Assembly (NCBI GenBank): GCA_963844655.1
Contig: CAWJPA010000003.1
Span: 806,001 to 870,000, forward strand
DNA: 64,000 nt
Direction: 5' to 3'
Source: JASHPR01 sp963844655
Lineage (GTDB): Bacteria; Actinomycetota; Actinomycetes; Streptosporangiales; Streptosporangiaceae
Of the stretch, positions 17,254 to 26,427 are shown in pieces. The notes beneath the pieces were generated by a model that saw only the letters and a list, made by a program, of their open reading frames with translations, ran no database searches and was not told the DNA's origin. The translations under genes were made by a program, and so were the position numbers. Numbering within the stretch: position 1 is the stretch's first letter; the number at the start of each line of letters is the position of its first letter.

Positions 17254-19392
17254 GTGAACGTTACATCCCCTTTGCGCGGCGGCCGGCAAGGCGTGCTGTC
17301 CATACGCCCCTTCCGGCGGCTATGGATCGCGCTGTCGCTGTCCAGCCTGGGGGACTGGCTGAGCCTGCTGGCGCTTACCGCCCTGGCCTACAAGCTGGCC
17401 GGCGGCGGGCAAGCCGCGCAGAACGCGGCCGTCGGCGGCGTCTGGCTCGCCTCGCTGCTGCCCGCGCTGATCCTCGGGCCGCTGGCCGGGGCGGTTGCCG
17501 ACCGGTTCGACCGGCGGCTGAACATGATCTTCGGCGACGTGCTGCGGGCCGTGCTGTACCTGTCCATCCCGCTGAACCTGCAGCTGCACGTGGTCAACGA
17601 GCTGACCTGGATGTACACGGTGCAGTTCCTCGCGTCCTGCGCCTCGCTGTTCTGGACGCCGGCCAAGGACGCGACGGTGCCGAACCTGGTGCCGCCGGAG
17701 AAGCTCGAGCAGGCCAACCAGCTGAGCCTGTTCACCACCTACGGCACCGCGCCCATCGCCGGGCTGGTGTTCGGCCTGCTCGAGCTGATCAGCCGGGGGC
17801 TCGGCTCCGTCTCTGGCTACTTCACCACGGACTTCAACCAGGTCAACCTCGCGCTGTACTTCAACGTGGCCACGTTCGTGGTGTCCGCGCTGACGGTCAT
17901 GGCGCTCAAGGAGATCCCGCGGCGAAGGCGCAGCGGCGAGATCTCCGCGCCGTCGGTGGCCAAGACCATCGTGGAGGGCTGGCGGTTCATCGGCCAGACG
18001 CGGGTGGTGCGCGGGATCGTGATCGGGATGGTGGGCGCGTTCGCGGCCGCGGGCGTGGTCGTCGGCCTCGGGCCGGTCTACATCACCGAGACGCTGGGTG
18101 GCGGCCAGGCAGGCTGGGGCATCGTCTTCGCCGCGATCTTCGTGGGGCTGGCCGCGGGCATGTTCCTCGGCCTGCGGATCCTGCGCGGGTTCAGCAGGCG
18201 CCGGCTGTTCGGCCTGTCGATCGCGTTCGCGGCGATCCCGCTGGCGCTGATCTCCCTGATCCCGAACCTGGTCGTGGTCACGGGCCTGGTGGTCGTGCTC
18301 GGCGCGTGCGCGGGCGTGGCGTACGTCACCGGGTACACGATTGTCGGCAGCGAGGTGGACGATCAGATCAGGGGGCGGACGTTCGCGTTCCTGCAGTCGG
18401 CCATGCGGGTCATCCTGTTCGCGGTGATCGCGGTGGCGCCGTTCATCGCGGCCGCGTGCACCGCCGCAGTGCGCGGCGTGAGCGGCTCCAGCAGGGTACA
18501 GATCGGCAACATTGTCTACGGCGGGGTCGGCGGTAACATCGTGCTGCTGCTGGCCGCCGCGGTGGCGCTGCTGCTCGGCCTGGTCTCCTACCGGCAGATG
18601 GACGACCGGGCCGGCGTGCCGCTGCTCGACGACCTGTCGTCGGTGTTCCGCAGCGAGCCGTTTTCCCCGGTGCCGTCGCACTCCAACGGTAACGAACCCG
18701 ACTTCGGCAGCTGGGGGACGCACCGCGGGCTGCTGCTCGCGCTGGAGGGCGGCGAGGGCGCGGGCAAGTCGACCCAGGCGCGGCTGCTCGCCATCTGGCT
18801 GCGCGACCAGGGCTACGACGTGGTGGCCACCCACGAGCCCGGCGCGACCAAGGTGGGGATGCGGCTGCGGGCGCTGCTGCTCGACACCGCGCACACCGGG
18901 CTGTCCGCGCGGGCGGAGACCCTGATGTACGCCGCGGACCGGGCCGAGCATGTCTCGACCGTGATCCGGCCGGCGCTCGAGCGCGGCGCGATCGTGGTCA
19001 CCGACCGGTACGTCGACTCCACCCTCGCCTACCAGGGCGCCGGGCGGCAGCTGGCCGTCGGCGAGGTGGCCAGCGTGAACGAGTGGGCGACCGGCGGGCT
19101 GAAGCCCGATCTCACGATCCTGCTCGACCTGTCACCCGCGTCCGGCCTGGGGCGGCGGGCGCGGTCGGCGGACCGGCTCGAGGCCGAGCCGGCCGAGTTC
19201 CACCAGCGGGTGCGGGCCGGGTTCCTGACCCTGGCCCAGGCCGAGCCCGAGCGCTACCTGGTGCTGGACGCCACCCGGCCGCCGAACCAGATCAGCCGGG
19301 AGATCCAGGACCGGATCAGGGACCTGCTGCCCGACCCGGTGCCGTTCACGGCCGAGGCGAACACGGGCGGCATCCCCGTGGTGCGGGAGTGA
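17254..19392 (+). CDS. tmk: MFS transporter-thymidylate kinase fusion
   Basis: 712 aa, GTG start. Residues 1-430 form an MFS-type protein with about 12 helices (LALTALAYKLAGG, LLPALILGPLAGAVADRFDRR). A linker follows, and residues 490-712 are dTMP kinase: P-loop EGGEGAGKST near 497, THEPG near 525 and the DRYVDSTLAYQG motif near 590. The kinase makes dTDP for DNA synthesis. Fusion to an MFS-like membrane domain is known in several actinomycetes; the role of the membrane part is unclear. The last codons overlap the holB GTG (GTGA). Confidence 0.94.
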   Translation: MNVTSPLRGGRQGVLSIRPFRRLWIALSLSSLGDWLSLLALTALAYKLAGGGQAAQNAAVGGVWLASLLPALILGPLAGAVADRFDRRLNMIFGDVLRAVLYLSIPLNLQLHVVNELTWMYTVQFLASCASLFWTPAKDATVPNLVPPEKLEQANQLSLFTTYGTAPIAGLVFGLLELISRGLGSVSGYFTTDFNQVNLALYFNVATFVVSALTVMALKEIPRRRRSGEISAPSVAKTIVEGWRFIGQTRVVRGIVIGMVGAFAAAGVVVGLGPVYITETLGGGQAGWGIVFAAIFVGLAAGMFLGLRILRGFSRRRLFGLSIAFAAIPLALISLIPNLVVVTGLVVVLGACAGVAYVTGYTIVGSEVDDQIRGRTFAFLQSAMRVILFAVIAVAPFIAAACTAAVRGVSGSSRVQIGNIVYGGVGGNIVLLLAAAVALLLGLVSYRQMDDRAGVPLLDDLSSVFRSEPFSPVPSHSNGNEPDFGSWGTHRGLLLALEGGEGAGKSTQARLLAIWLRDQGYDVVATHEPGATKVGMRLRALLLDTAHTGLSARAETLMYAADRAEHVSTVIRPALERGAIVVTDRYVDSTLAYQGAGRQLAVGEVASVNEWATGGLKPDLTILLDLSPASGLGRRARSADRLEAEPAEFHQRVRAGFLTLAQAEPERYLVLDATRPPNQISREIQDRIRDLLPDPVPFTAEANTGGIPVVRE

Positions 19393-20588
19393 CCCCCGGG
19401 GCGGTGTTCGGGGCGCTGCCCGGGCAGGAAGCCGTCGTCGAGCAGCTGCGCGCCGCCGCGGCCGGCGCAGCGCCATCCGCCGGCCCCGGTGCGACCACGC
19501 TCGCGATGACGCACGCCTGGCTGTTCACCGGCCCGCCCGGCTCGGGCCGGTCGGTGGCGGCGCGGGCCTTCGCGGCCGCGCTGCTCTGCCCCAACCAGGG
19601 CTGCGGTGAGTGCCCGGCCTGCCGCCAGGTGACCGTGGGCACCCACGCCGACCTGCTGCTGGTCCGCCCGGACGGGCTCTCGTACGGCGTGAAGCAGACC
19701 AGGGAACTGGTGCTGCGGGCCGCCACGGCGCCGGTCAGCGGCCGGTGGCGCGTGGTCCTGTTCGAGGACGCCGACCGCGCCACCGAGCAGGCGGCGAACG
19801 CGCTGCTCAAGGCCATCGAGGAGCCCGCGCCGCGCACGGTCTGGCTGCTCTGCGCGCCGTCCGCTGACGATCTGCCCACGACGATCAGGTCCCGCTGCCG
19901 CCTGGTCACGCTGCGCACCCCGGCGACCGCCGCGGTGGCCGAGGTGCTGGTCCGCGACGGGGTCGGCGAGGACCAGGCCCTGGCCGCCGCCCGGGCCGCG
20001 CAGGGGCACATCGGCCGGGCCCGCAGGCTGGCGACCGACTCCGAGGCGGCCGGGCGGCGGGCCGAGGTGCTCAAGATCCCGCTGCAGATCGGCGTGCCCA
20101 GGCCCGGCGGCGGGCTGGGCCAGGCCTTCGCCGCCGCCGCGGCGCTGGTACAGGCGGCAGAGGCGGAAGCCGCCGCCGTCACGGAAGAGCTTGATATGCC
20201 TGAACGCGATGCCCTCCGCAAGGCGTTCGGCGAAGGGTCGACCGGCAAGGGGGTAGCGAGTGCCATCCGGGGCGGGGCCGGAGCACTGAAGGAACTCGAG
20301 GACCGGCAGAAGTCGCGCGCGACGCGGCTGAAGCGGGACTCCCTGGACCGCGCCCTGCTGGACCTGGTCGGCTTCTACCGCGACGTGCTCGCGGTCCAGC
20401 TCGGCGCCGACGTGGAGCTGGCCAACGAGGGGCAGCGCTATGAGCTGGAACAGCTCGCGGCCGCCGCGCCCCCCGAAGCCACGGTGCGCCGGATGGAGGC
20501 GATCATGAAGTGCCGCGAGCGCCTCACCCTCAACGTCGCCCCCCTCCTAGCCGTCGAAGAGATGACCCTAGCCCTAACCGCCCGCTAA
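19389..20588 (+). CDS. holB: DNA polymerase III subunit delta'
   Basis: 399 aa from GTG at 19389, which overlaps the tmk stop as GTGA and gives the expected N-terminus VFGALPGQEAVVEQL. The AAA+ ATPase-like domain has GPPGSGRS (Arg for the usual Lys, as normal in non-hydrolysing delta'), the four-Cys zinc module CPNQGCGECPAC near 68, and the sensor segment ALLKAIEEPAPRTVW. It acts in the clamp loader. Co-translation with tmk places it in a DNA-replication operon with topA. Confidence 0.93.
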   Translation: MTPGAVFGALPGQEAVVEQLRAAAAGAAPSAGPGATTLAMTHAWLFTGPPGSGRSVAARAFAAALLCPNQGCGECPACRQVTVGTHADLLLVRPDGLSYGVKQTRELVLRAATAPVSGRWRVVLFEDADRATEQAANALLKAIEEPAPRTVWLLCAPSADDLPTTIRSRCRLVTLRTPATAAVAEVLVRDGVGEDQALAAARAAQGHIGRARRLATDSEAAGRRAEVLKIPLQIGVPRPGGGLGQAFAAAAALVQAAEAEAAAVTEELDMPERDALRKAFGEGSTGKGVASAIRGGAGALKELEDRQKSRATRLKRDSLDRALLDLVGFYRDVLAVQLGADVELANEGQRYELEQLAAAAPPEATVRRMEAIMKCRERLTLNVAPLLAVEEMTLALTAR

Positions 20589-20811
20589 CCCCGCGCCGAG
20601 GCGCGAGAGGGTACAGCGCCCACGCGGCTGCCCGCTAACCCTTGCGCCGAGGCGCCAGCAGGTACAGCATCACGCGCCGCTGAATCGCCGCTGCGGTGCC
20701 CCGTTAACCCCGCGCCGAGGCGCGAGAGGGTGGGCAGCAGGTGCAGCATCACGTGCCGCTGAAGCGCCGCTGCGGTGCCCCGTTAACCCCGTCGAGGGCG
20801 CCAGAGCCGCG
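20581..20811. repeat. four degenerate tandem repeats after holB
   Basis: Each unit begins with C-G-Y-TAACCC followed by a GCGCCGAGGCGC-like palindrome. Starts are at about 20581, 20629, 20701 and 20780, and units are roughly 48-80 bp because of internal indels. The middle two share long identical runs such as GCCGCTGCGGTGCCCCGTTAACC. The first unit contains the holB stop codon, so the array looks like duplicated 3'-end sequence. It carries no gene. Confidence 0.7.
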
Positions 20812-20871
20812 CCTACGCACTTTGCGCCCCACTGACCACGCCCGCCTCACACCTACCCTGGTCCGGGCTGC

Positions 20872-20932
20872 GTTTCATGATCGTGCGACGAAACCCGTCG
20901 TATCTGCGGGTTTCGTCGCACGATCATGAAAC
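20872..20932. terminator. 26-bp perfect inverted repeat between convergent genes
   Basis: The arm from 20872 (GTTTCATGATCGTGCG...) is exactly complementary to the arm ending at 20932, separated by a 9-nt loop TCGTATCTG. It separates holB (+) from the DUF559-type gene (-), whose stop lies within the right arm. Such a stem can work as a bidirectional terminator. The length and perfection are unusual and may also indicate a recently formed palindrome. Confidence 0.65.
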
Positions 20933-21880
20933 CGGTGGCTGGCGGCAGCGGTGGCATCGCTTTAGCGGTGCGGGCCAGCCTCGCATGGCCAGGGCTTGGC
21001 CTACCTCAGAGGCCGTCTCGCAGGGGTGCTCGGCGACGTCGGCCCAGCCGTATCGGAGCGTGATGACGCCCTGCGCGGCTGCGGCGTTATCGCGTCTGCC
21101 GTCCTGCAAACGACGGTCCGCGTGGCTGGCTCGGCCGTCTAGCTCCACGACCACGCCGTACCGCTGGTAGAAGACATCGCGGTGGATGGTCCGGCCACCC
21201 TGTATGGCCCGGGCCTGGCGCTCCGCGGTTGGCAAGCCATGGGCGCGCTCAACGTCGCGCAGGTATCTGTACTCGAGCGGGGAGTGCACACCTGCTTCGA
21301 CATCGTCGAGTGACTGCATGATCTCTGCTCGCCAGCGGAGCTTGGCGCGCATCTGCGCCCGCCCACGCAGCACCCAGGGAAAGGTAAGCCGGCGCTGGCA
21401 GGCCCGGGCCAGGAGGGCAATGACGTCATCGAAACTGTCCGCCTCCTCGGCCAGGTCGAGCACCGTCTCCTCGATCATCGTGCGGGGTGGCAGCAGTCCG
21501 GGGTGGCGGATGTCAAGGATCCGTCTCGAGCTGTGCAGGACGAGGCCAGGGATCGGCCGCGGACGCTCAGATACAGGGACTGTTACGTGCAGCAGCTTGC
21601 TGCGCTTGTCGGCCAGGCCGTCCAGCTCGGCGGCGGTCTGGTGGCTGAGGATCGAATGCCGCCCGGCTCGTAGCACGGCCGCCCATAACACGGCGTCGCG
21701 CGGGGGGTCGCCGGTGAAGGTCGCGTAGACGCCACGGTGCAGCCGCTGCCAGCGCCCGGCACGGACCAGGGACTCGGCGTGGCGCGGGGTGAGGCCGGCG
21801 GGTTGGGCTTGCCAGGTGGCGATGACGCCGCGTTGCTGGCGTAACAGGCGCTGGCAGCGATCTGGCAGGTCCTGAGCCAT
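20924..21880 (-). CDS. AbiEi-like / DUF559-type protein
   Basis: 318 aa from ATG at 21880 (MAQDLPDRCQRLL). The N-terminal 130 residues resemble the winged-helix region of AbiEi antitoxin-like proteins (RAGRWQRLHRGVYATFTGDP). The C-terminal part has a Vsr/DUF559 endonuclease-like core: HSPLEYRYLRDVERAHGLP, then RDVFYQRYGVVVELDGRASH with an acidic ELDG, and DNAAAAQGVITLRYGW. Such proteins are common single genes in actinomycetes. Nuclease activity is suggested by the fold but unproven. It is divergent from the sigma-factor gene. Confidence 0.75.
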   Translation of the reverse strand: MAQDLPDRCQRLLRQQRGVIATWQAQPAGLTPRHAESLVRAGRWQRLHRGVYATFTGDPPRDAVLWAAVLRAGRHSILSHQTAAELDGLADKRSKLLHVTVPVSERPRPIPGLVLHSSRRILDIRHPGLLPPRTMIEETVLDLAEEADSFDDVIALLARACQRRLTFPWVLRGRAQMRAKLRWRAEIMQSLDDVEAGVHSPLEYRYLRDVERAHGLPTAERQARAIQGGRTIHRDVFYQRYGVVVELDGRASHADRRLQDGRRDNAAAAQGVITLRYGWADVAEHPCETASEVGQALAMRGWPAPLKRCHRCRQPPVS

Positions 21881-21952
21881 GTGGGCAGTTTGCCTGGCTG
21901 GTGTGACAGTCGCGGACGAGCAACCAAACTGGGGTTCGTGCGTGCAACAGGT

Positions 21953-22537
21953 GTGAGCAACCTGTATCCGAGGACCCGGCACGCCGGTCAGGCGGCGGCG
22001 TCGGCGGGTGAGGGCGTGCCGGGCGCGGCGCCGGATGCTGCCGTGCACGGGGTGGCTGGGCTGTTCCGGGAGCGGCACGCGGAGTTGGTGCGGCTGGCCG
22101 CGCTGGTGGTCGGGGACCGCCCGACGGCCGAGGACGTGGTGCAGGACGTGTTCGCGCGGCTGTGCGCCAAGGACCTGCTGCCCGACCGGGACGGCTCGCT
22201 CGCGTACGTCAGGGCGGCGGTGCTCAATGGCTGCCGGAGCGTGCTGCGTCGCCGGGCGCTGGCGCGCCGGTTCGGGAGTGCGCGTGATGCCCTGGGCGCG
22301 GACACGCTGCAGGACTCGGCCGAGAGTGAGGTGATCCTCGCCGAGGATCGCAGGCAGGTGCTAGTGGCGCTGACTGCGCTGCCGGTCAGGCGCCGCGAGG
22401 TGCTCGTGCTCCGCTACTGGCTCGGCCTGTCCGAAGCCGAGATCGCGTCGGTGCTCGGGATCAGCCCGGGCACCGTCAAGTCCAACGCCGCGCGGGGGCT
22501 GGCCGCGCTGGCCCGCAAGATCGGGGAGACGTCGTGA
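21953..22537 (+). CDS. RNA polymerase sigma factor, ECF/SigE-like
   Basis: 194 aa from GTG at 21953; an upstream in-frame GTG at 21881 gives an atypical extension. Region 2 is LFRERHAELVRLAALVVGDRPTAEDVVQDVFARL and region 4 is LPVRRREVLVLRYWLGLSEAEIASVLGISPGTVKSNAARGL. It has no region 1.1 or 3, as in group 4 sigma factors. A membrane-anchored protein gene starts 55 bp downstream and is the likely partner or regulator. Confidence 0.85.
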   Translation: MSNLYPRTRHAGQAAASAGEGVPGAAPDAAVHGVAGLFRERHAELVRLAALVVGDRPTAEDVVQDVFARLCAKDLLPDRDGSLAYVRAAVLNGCRSVLRRRALARRFGSARDALGADTLQDSAESEVILAEDRRQVLVALTALPVRRREVLVLRYWLGLSEAEIASVLGISPGTVKSNAARGLAALARKIGETS

Positions 22538-22592
22538 CCGGGTTTGGGCTGGTGGCTGTGGGGATGTCCGGGCCCGGAACCGAGGAGGAGCT

Positions 22593-23870
22593 GTGACCAG
22601 GACCGAGGAGAGGCTGACGGACGCGCTCGACGCGGCCGCGCGCGGCTTGCGCGAGGACACGCTGCGCCCGCTCGTCATGCCGGAGCCCCGGCCGCATCGC
22701 CCGGCGTGGCTCGCGCCCGTGGCCGCCGCCGCGGCCCTGCTCGTGGTGGTCGGGCTTGGGGTGGCCGTGGCCCGGCAGCTGCCCGGGTCCGGCCGCGGCG
22801 GGCAGCTGCCCGGCGTGCCCACCGCTCCACACGGCTACTACGTGCAGGATGACCTCAACCAGGACCGCCCCGTGGTGCGGTCCACCGCCACGGGAGCGGT
22901 CACCGCCAGCGTCCCGGTGCCGCGCGCCCCGCACGCTCCCGGGTACAACCTGATGGCTTCCGCCGACAACGGGACGTTCTTCGTGATCGCCTTCGTCCCC
23001 GGACTGAAGGGGCAGCGGCTGTACCGGTTCCAGGTCACGAGCTCCGGCCTGGTCAGCGGGTTCTCTGCGGTGCCGGGTGGGCTGTTGGGCCGGCCCAACT
23101 GGGAGGCCGACGCGATCGCCGCCTCGCCCGACGGGTCGCGGGTCGCGGTCTCGTTCAGTTTCATGGGACCGCCCAAGGGCTGCGGGCAGGCCAAGCTGCC
23201 GAAGTGCCCGCCGGTCACCGCGTACCGAGATTACATCGACGTTGTGAACACGGCCACCGGGGCCAAGAGCGTGTGGCAAGGCGGGATGAGCAAGCTCCGC
23301 GCCTCGTTCAGCGTCGGGAACCTGTCCTGGACCAGCGACGGGCGGCTCGTGGTGCTGGGCACCTGGTGCCGGACCGGGGGGGACGGGGAGACGTGCGGCG
23401 GCCCCAAGCAGCGGACGGCCGAGGTCTGGGCAGTGCACCCGGGAACGCACGGGGGCCACCTGGACCAGGGGCATCTGCTGTTGCGTGAGCAGGGCCGGTA
23501 TCCGCTCATCGAGCAGGCCGTGATCAGCCCCGACGGCTCCGTGATCACCGCCGTCATGCTGACCGGCCCGGTCGTCGGCACCAGCCAGATCAACGGCTCG
23601 GTCCCCGACAACCTGTTCGTGGAGCAGATCTCGGTCACCTCCAGGCAGGTGCTCAGGGTGCTGTTCCGACGGCACCTGGGCCCGACCGACGAGATCAACG
23701 GCGTGCCCGACTTCCTCGCCCTTTACCCCGACGCCAGCGGCGAGCACTGGATGCTGAACGCGGGCATCTGCAGTGGGCACTGCACCGGCGGGTTCAACGG
23801 GTGGATCGACCACGGGCGGCTGGTTCCGCTGCAGCCCGCGGACGGGCGGATGGCCGATGAGGCCTGGTAG
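22593..23870 (+). CDS. membrane-anchored beta-propeller-like protein, sigma-factor neighbour
   Basis: 425 aa. Residues 1-45 are cytoplasmic and begin TRTEERLTDALDAAARG, one membrane segment covers about 50-68 (AAAAALLVVVGLGVAVA), and the remaining 350 residues are predicted outside the cell. They contain repeated SPDGSRVAVSF-like and SDGRLVVLG-like blades. The arrangement sigma factor then single-pass protein is common in actinomycetes and suggests an anti-sigma or sensor role; no classical zinc HxxxCxxC motif is seen. Function inferred from context only. Confidence 0.65.
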   Translation: MTRTEERLTDALDAAARGLREDTLRPLVMPEPRPHRPAWLAPVAAAAALLVVVGLGVAVARQLPGSGRGGQLPGVPTAPHGYYVQDDLNQDRPVVRSTATGAVTASVPVPRAPHAPGYNLMASADNGTFFVIAFVPGLKGQRLYRFQVTSSGLVSGFSAVPGGLLGRPNWEADAIAASPDGSRVAVSFSFMGPPKGCGQAKLPKCPPVTAYRDYIDVVNTATGAKSVWQGGMSKLRASFSVGNLSWTSDGRLVVLGTWCRTGGDGETCGGPKQRTAEVWAVHPGTHGGHLDQGHLLLREQGRYPLIEQAVISPDGSVITAVMLTGPVVGTSQINGSVPDNLFVEQISVTSRQVLRVLFRRHLGPTDEINGVPDFLALYPDASGEHWMLNAGICSGHCTGGFNGWIDHGRLVPLQPADGRMADEAW

Positions 23871-23991
23871 GCGTTTGGGCCCGGCGGGGCAGTTCGGGAG
23901 GGAGCGGCGAGTGGGGGAAGATGTTGCGTAACGGATGAAAGGGGACGGGCCGGGGGGAGCCAGGCTTGTGATCGTCCCGTAGCCTGGGGCG

Positions 23992-24822
23992 ATGGGCATG
24001 ATGATGGCGGTCAGCTTCGAGCGGAGCGGGCGGCTTTACTACCTGGATCCGGGGCCGTACTCGCCGGCCGTGGGGGACAAGGTGCTGGTGCCCACCGACG
24101 CGGGCCCCGAGGTGGCCGAGTGCATCTGGGCGCCGCAGTATGTGGACGATGAGATCGGCGGGCTGCCGGTGTGCGCGGGGCTGGCCACCGATGAGCACCT
24201 CAGCCGGGACGAGGTGAACCGGACCCGGCGGGCCGAGGGGCGGGTGGCCGCGCGGCGCCTGGTGCGCGAGCACGACCTGCCGATGAAGGTCGTCGCGGTG
24301 GACTACCTCAACTCGCCGGACGTGTTCACGATCTACTTCAGCGCGCCGAAACGAGTCGACTTCCGGGCGCTGGTGCGGGATCTGGCCGGGCGGCTGCACG
24401 CGCGCGTGGAGCTGCGGCAGATCGGGCCGCGGGATGAGGCCCGGCTGCAGGGCGGGATCGGGCCGTGCGGGCGCGACCTGTGCTGCGCCACGTTCCTCAA
24501 GGACTTCGAGCCGGTGTCGGTCCGGATGGCCAAGGACCAGGACCTGCCGGTGAACCCGCTGCGGATTGCGGGGGCGTGCGGGCGGCTGATGTGCTGCCTG
24601 AAGTACGAGCATCCGCTGTACCAGAAGTTCCGCGAGGAGGCGCCGCGGATCGGGTCGACGGTGGAGTCGCCGGAAGGTCCCGGGGTCGTGGTCGGCCACA
24701 ACGTGCCTGGTGACCGGGTGGTGGTGAAACTCGCGGAGGACGGCAGGCGTTGTGCCTGCCCGAAGGCCAGCGTGTGCGGTTCGCGCCAGGCCTACGAGGC
24801 GAAATACGGCTCCGAGCAGTAA
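23992..24822 (+). CDS. PSP1 domain-containing protein
   Basis: 276 aa, ATG start with a second ATG four codons on. The PSP1 core (residues 80-190) carries VVAVDYLNSPDVFTIYFSAPKRVDFRALVRDLAG. The Cys clusters CGRDLCCATFL near 160 and CGRLMCCLKYEHPLYQ near 200 are typical of YaaT-like proteins. In actinomycetes it lies next to tmk and holB, as here. YaaT homologues take part in phosphorelay and RNase Y complexes in Firmicutes; the role here is unknown. Confidence 0.9.
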   Translation: MGMMMAVSFERSGRLYYLDPGPYSPAVGDKVLVPTDAGPEVAECIWAPQYVDDEIGGLPVCAGLATDEHLSRDEVNRTRRAEGRVAARRLVREHDLPMKVVAVDYLNSPDVFTIYFSAPKRVDFRALVRDLAGRLHARVELRQIGPRDEARLQGGIGPCGRDLCCATFLKDFEPVSVRMAKDQDLPVNPLRIAGACGRLMCCLKYEHPLYQKFREEAPRIGSTVESPEGPGVVVGHNVPGDRVVVKLAEDGRRCACPKASVCGSRQAYEAKYGSEQ

Positions 24823-24892
24823 CGGCCTCGGCCACGGGCAGGCACCGGCCGCGGACCGGTAGACTCCTTGGGCCGCCGGTTCCCGGAGGCGC

Positions 24893-24968
24893 GCCGCCTT
24901 AGCTCAGTCGGCAGAGCGATTCACTCGTAATGAATAGGTCGTCGGTTCGATTCCGACAGGCGGCTCCA
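24893..24968 (+). tRNA. tRNA-Thr(CGT), integration site
   Basis: Acceptor GCCGCCT pairs with AGGCGGC, D-stem GCTC/GAGC, anticodon stem ATTCA/TGAAT with loop CTCGTAA (CGT), canonical T-arm, discriminator T and an encoded CCA (24966-24968). A tyrosine integrase gene starts 100 bp downstream, so the 3' half of this gene is the probable attL. Confidence 0.95.
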
Positions 24969-25068
24969 CGAAAGACCAGCTCAACCCTTATGATCGGTAA
25001 TCAAGCTAGGTGCTTGTGGCCCTCAGGGGAGCCAAACGGGGAGCCAGCTAGTTGTAGGCTCCCTGTTC

Positions 25069-26238
25069 ATGGCGCAGTCGACAAAGCGCCGGGCACACGG
25101 CGAAGACGCGATCTACTGGGATGAGAGCAAGGGCCGCTGGTACGGTTCGGTCAGTCTTGGCTTCGACTCTGGCGGCAAGCGGCTGCGGCGCAAGGTCTCT
25201 GGCAAGACCAAGACTGAGGTCAAAGACAAACTCAGGGAACTGCACTCCGACCTGGACGCGGGCGTGCAGACCTCTGCCAGCTATACGGTCAATCAGGCTG
25301 TGGCCGACTGGATGAGGGAGGGCAGGGAGGGCCGGTCAGCTCGCACGCTGCGGCGAGATGAGTTGATCCTGCGGCCGGTACTGGCCAGCATCGGCGGCAT
25401 CCCGTTGCATGCCCTGCGCACCCACGACGTCCGCCGCGTGCTGTCGGAGCTGGCCGCGTCTAGATCGAGCGCCACAGTGGCGCTCACGCATAACTGCCTG
25501 GTCCGGGCCATCCGCCATGCGGAGTCCGGGGACCGTGTCCGGCGCAACGTGGCCGCGCTGGTCAAGCCTCCGCCGGGTAAGGGCGGCGGGCGCCCATCCA
25601 GGGCCATGACTGCTGACCAGACCGCGGCGCTGCTGCACGCGGCGACGCAGGATGTCTACCTCGGTGCCTACGTCATCCTGTCTCTAACCACGGGCATCCG
25701 GACCGAGGAGGCACGGGCGCTGCGCTGGGATCACGTCGACCTGGATGGCGACCCTGGCGCCAGGGTCCCACCGCACATCGCCGTCTGGCGGTCGGTCCGG
25801 GCCGGGAGCGACACCAAGACCGAGCGATCCCGGCGGACCCTGGGGTTGCCGCAGAGCGCGGTCGCGGCTCTGCGGGAACAGCGGAAGCGGCAGGCGGCGA
25901 CTCAGCTAGCCGCTGGCGAGCTATGGCAGGATCATGGGCTGGTCTTCACCAGCAGCACGGGCAGGCCGCTGGACGTTGCGAATGTCGGCCGCGGCTTCCG
26001 CGCTCTCTGCGAGAAGGCCGGTGTTGGCGGAAACTGGTCGCCCAGGGAGCTGAGGCACACTTTCGTCAGCCTGATGTCCGAGTCCGGGATGGCGGTGGAG
26101 GAGATCGCCCGTCTGGCCGGGCATTCCAGTTCCAGGACGACGGAGGTCGTCTACCGGCACGAGCTGCGCCCGGTGATCACTACGGGCGCCGACGCGATGG
26201 ACAGAATGCTCGACCGGATGATGAGCCGTCCGGGTTGA
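25069..26238 (+). CDS. tyrosine-type site-specific integrase
   Basis: 389 aa. The N-terminal beta-rich arm-binding domain (residues 15-50, YWDESKGRWYGSVSLGFDSGG) and a SAM-like core-binding domain (70-150) precede the catalytic domain. Catalytic residues are visible: Arg in TTGIRTEEARAL near 212, the PRELRHTF box near 330, LAGHSSSRTTEVVYRH near 355 with the final Tyr. It would integrate an element at the neighbouring tRNA-Thr. It is convergent with, and immediately next to, the excisionase-like gene. Confidence 0.93.
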   Translation: MAQSTKRRAHGEDAIYWDESKGRWYGSVSLGFDSGGKRLRRKVSGKTKTEVKDKLRELHSDLDAGVQTSASYTVNQAVADWMREGREGRSARTLRRDELILRPVLASIGGIPLHALRTHDVRRVLSELAASRSSATVALTHNCLVRAIRHAESGDRVRRNVAALVKPPPGKGGGRPSRAMTADQTAALLHAATQDVYLGAYVILSLTTGIRTEEARALRWDHVDLDGDPGARVPPHIAVWRSVRAGSDTKTERSRRTLGLPQSAVAALREQRKRQAATQLAAGELWQDHGLVFTSSTGRPLDVANVGRGFRALCEKAGVGGNWSPRELRHTFVSLMSESGMAVEEIARLAGHSSSRTTEVVYRHELRPVITTGADAMDRMLDRMMSRPG

Positions 26239-26427
26239 TCACGCCACCTTGCGCGCCTCCGCCTCCAGCATCGCGACGTACTCAACCAGCGCAGTCGCGG
26301 TGATGAACCGTGCCCTGCCGTCCTTCACCGAGTGCAGCCGCCCGGAGCGCATCAGGTCATAGAGCTTGTCCCGCCCGATGCCGAGCATCTGGGCCGCCAC
26401 CTTGGGCCGGTACAGCAAATTGTTCAT
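26239..26427 (-). CDS. excisionase-like MerR-type HTH protein
   Basis: 62 aa, a single winged helix (RPKVAAQMLGIGRDKLYDLMRSGRLHSVKDG, then RFITATALVEYV). This is the standard DNA-binding domain of directionality factors in actinomycete integrative elements. Its stop abuts the integrase stop with no gap. Excisionase genes normally precede int on the same strand, so the convergent arrangement is less usual. Confidence 0.85.
   Translation of the reverse strand: MNNLLYRPKVAAQMLGIGRDKLYDLMRSGRLHSVKDGRARFITATALVEYVAMLEAEARKVA

Noticed and set aside
22476..23999. 507-aa minus-strand open frame opposite the sigma-partner gene
   Set aside because: Shadow of 22593-23870; His/Arg/Pro-rich with no family match.
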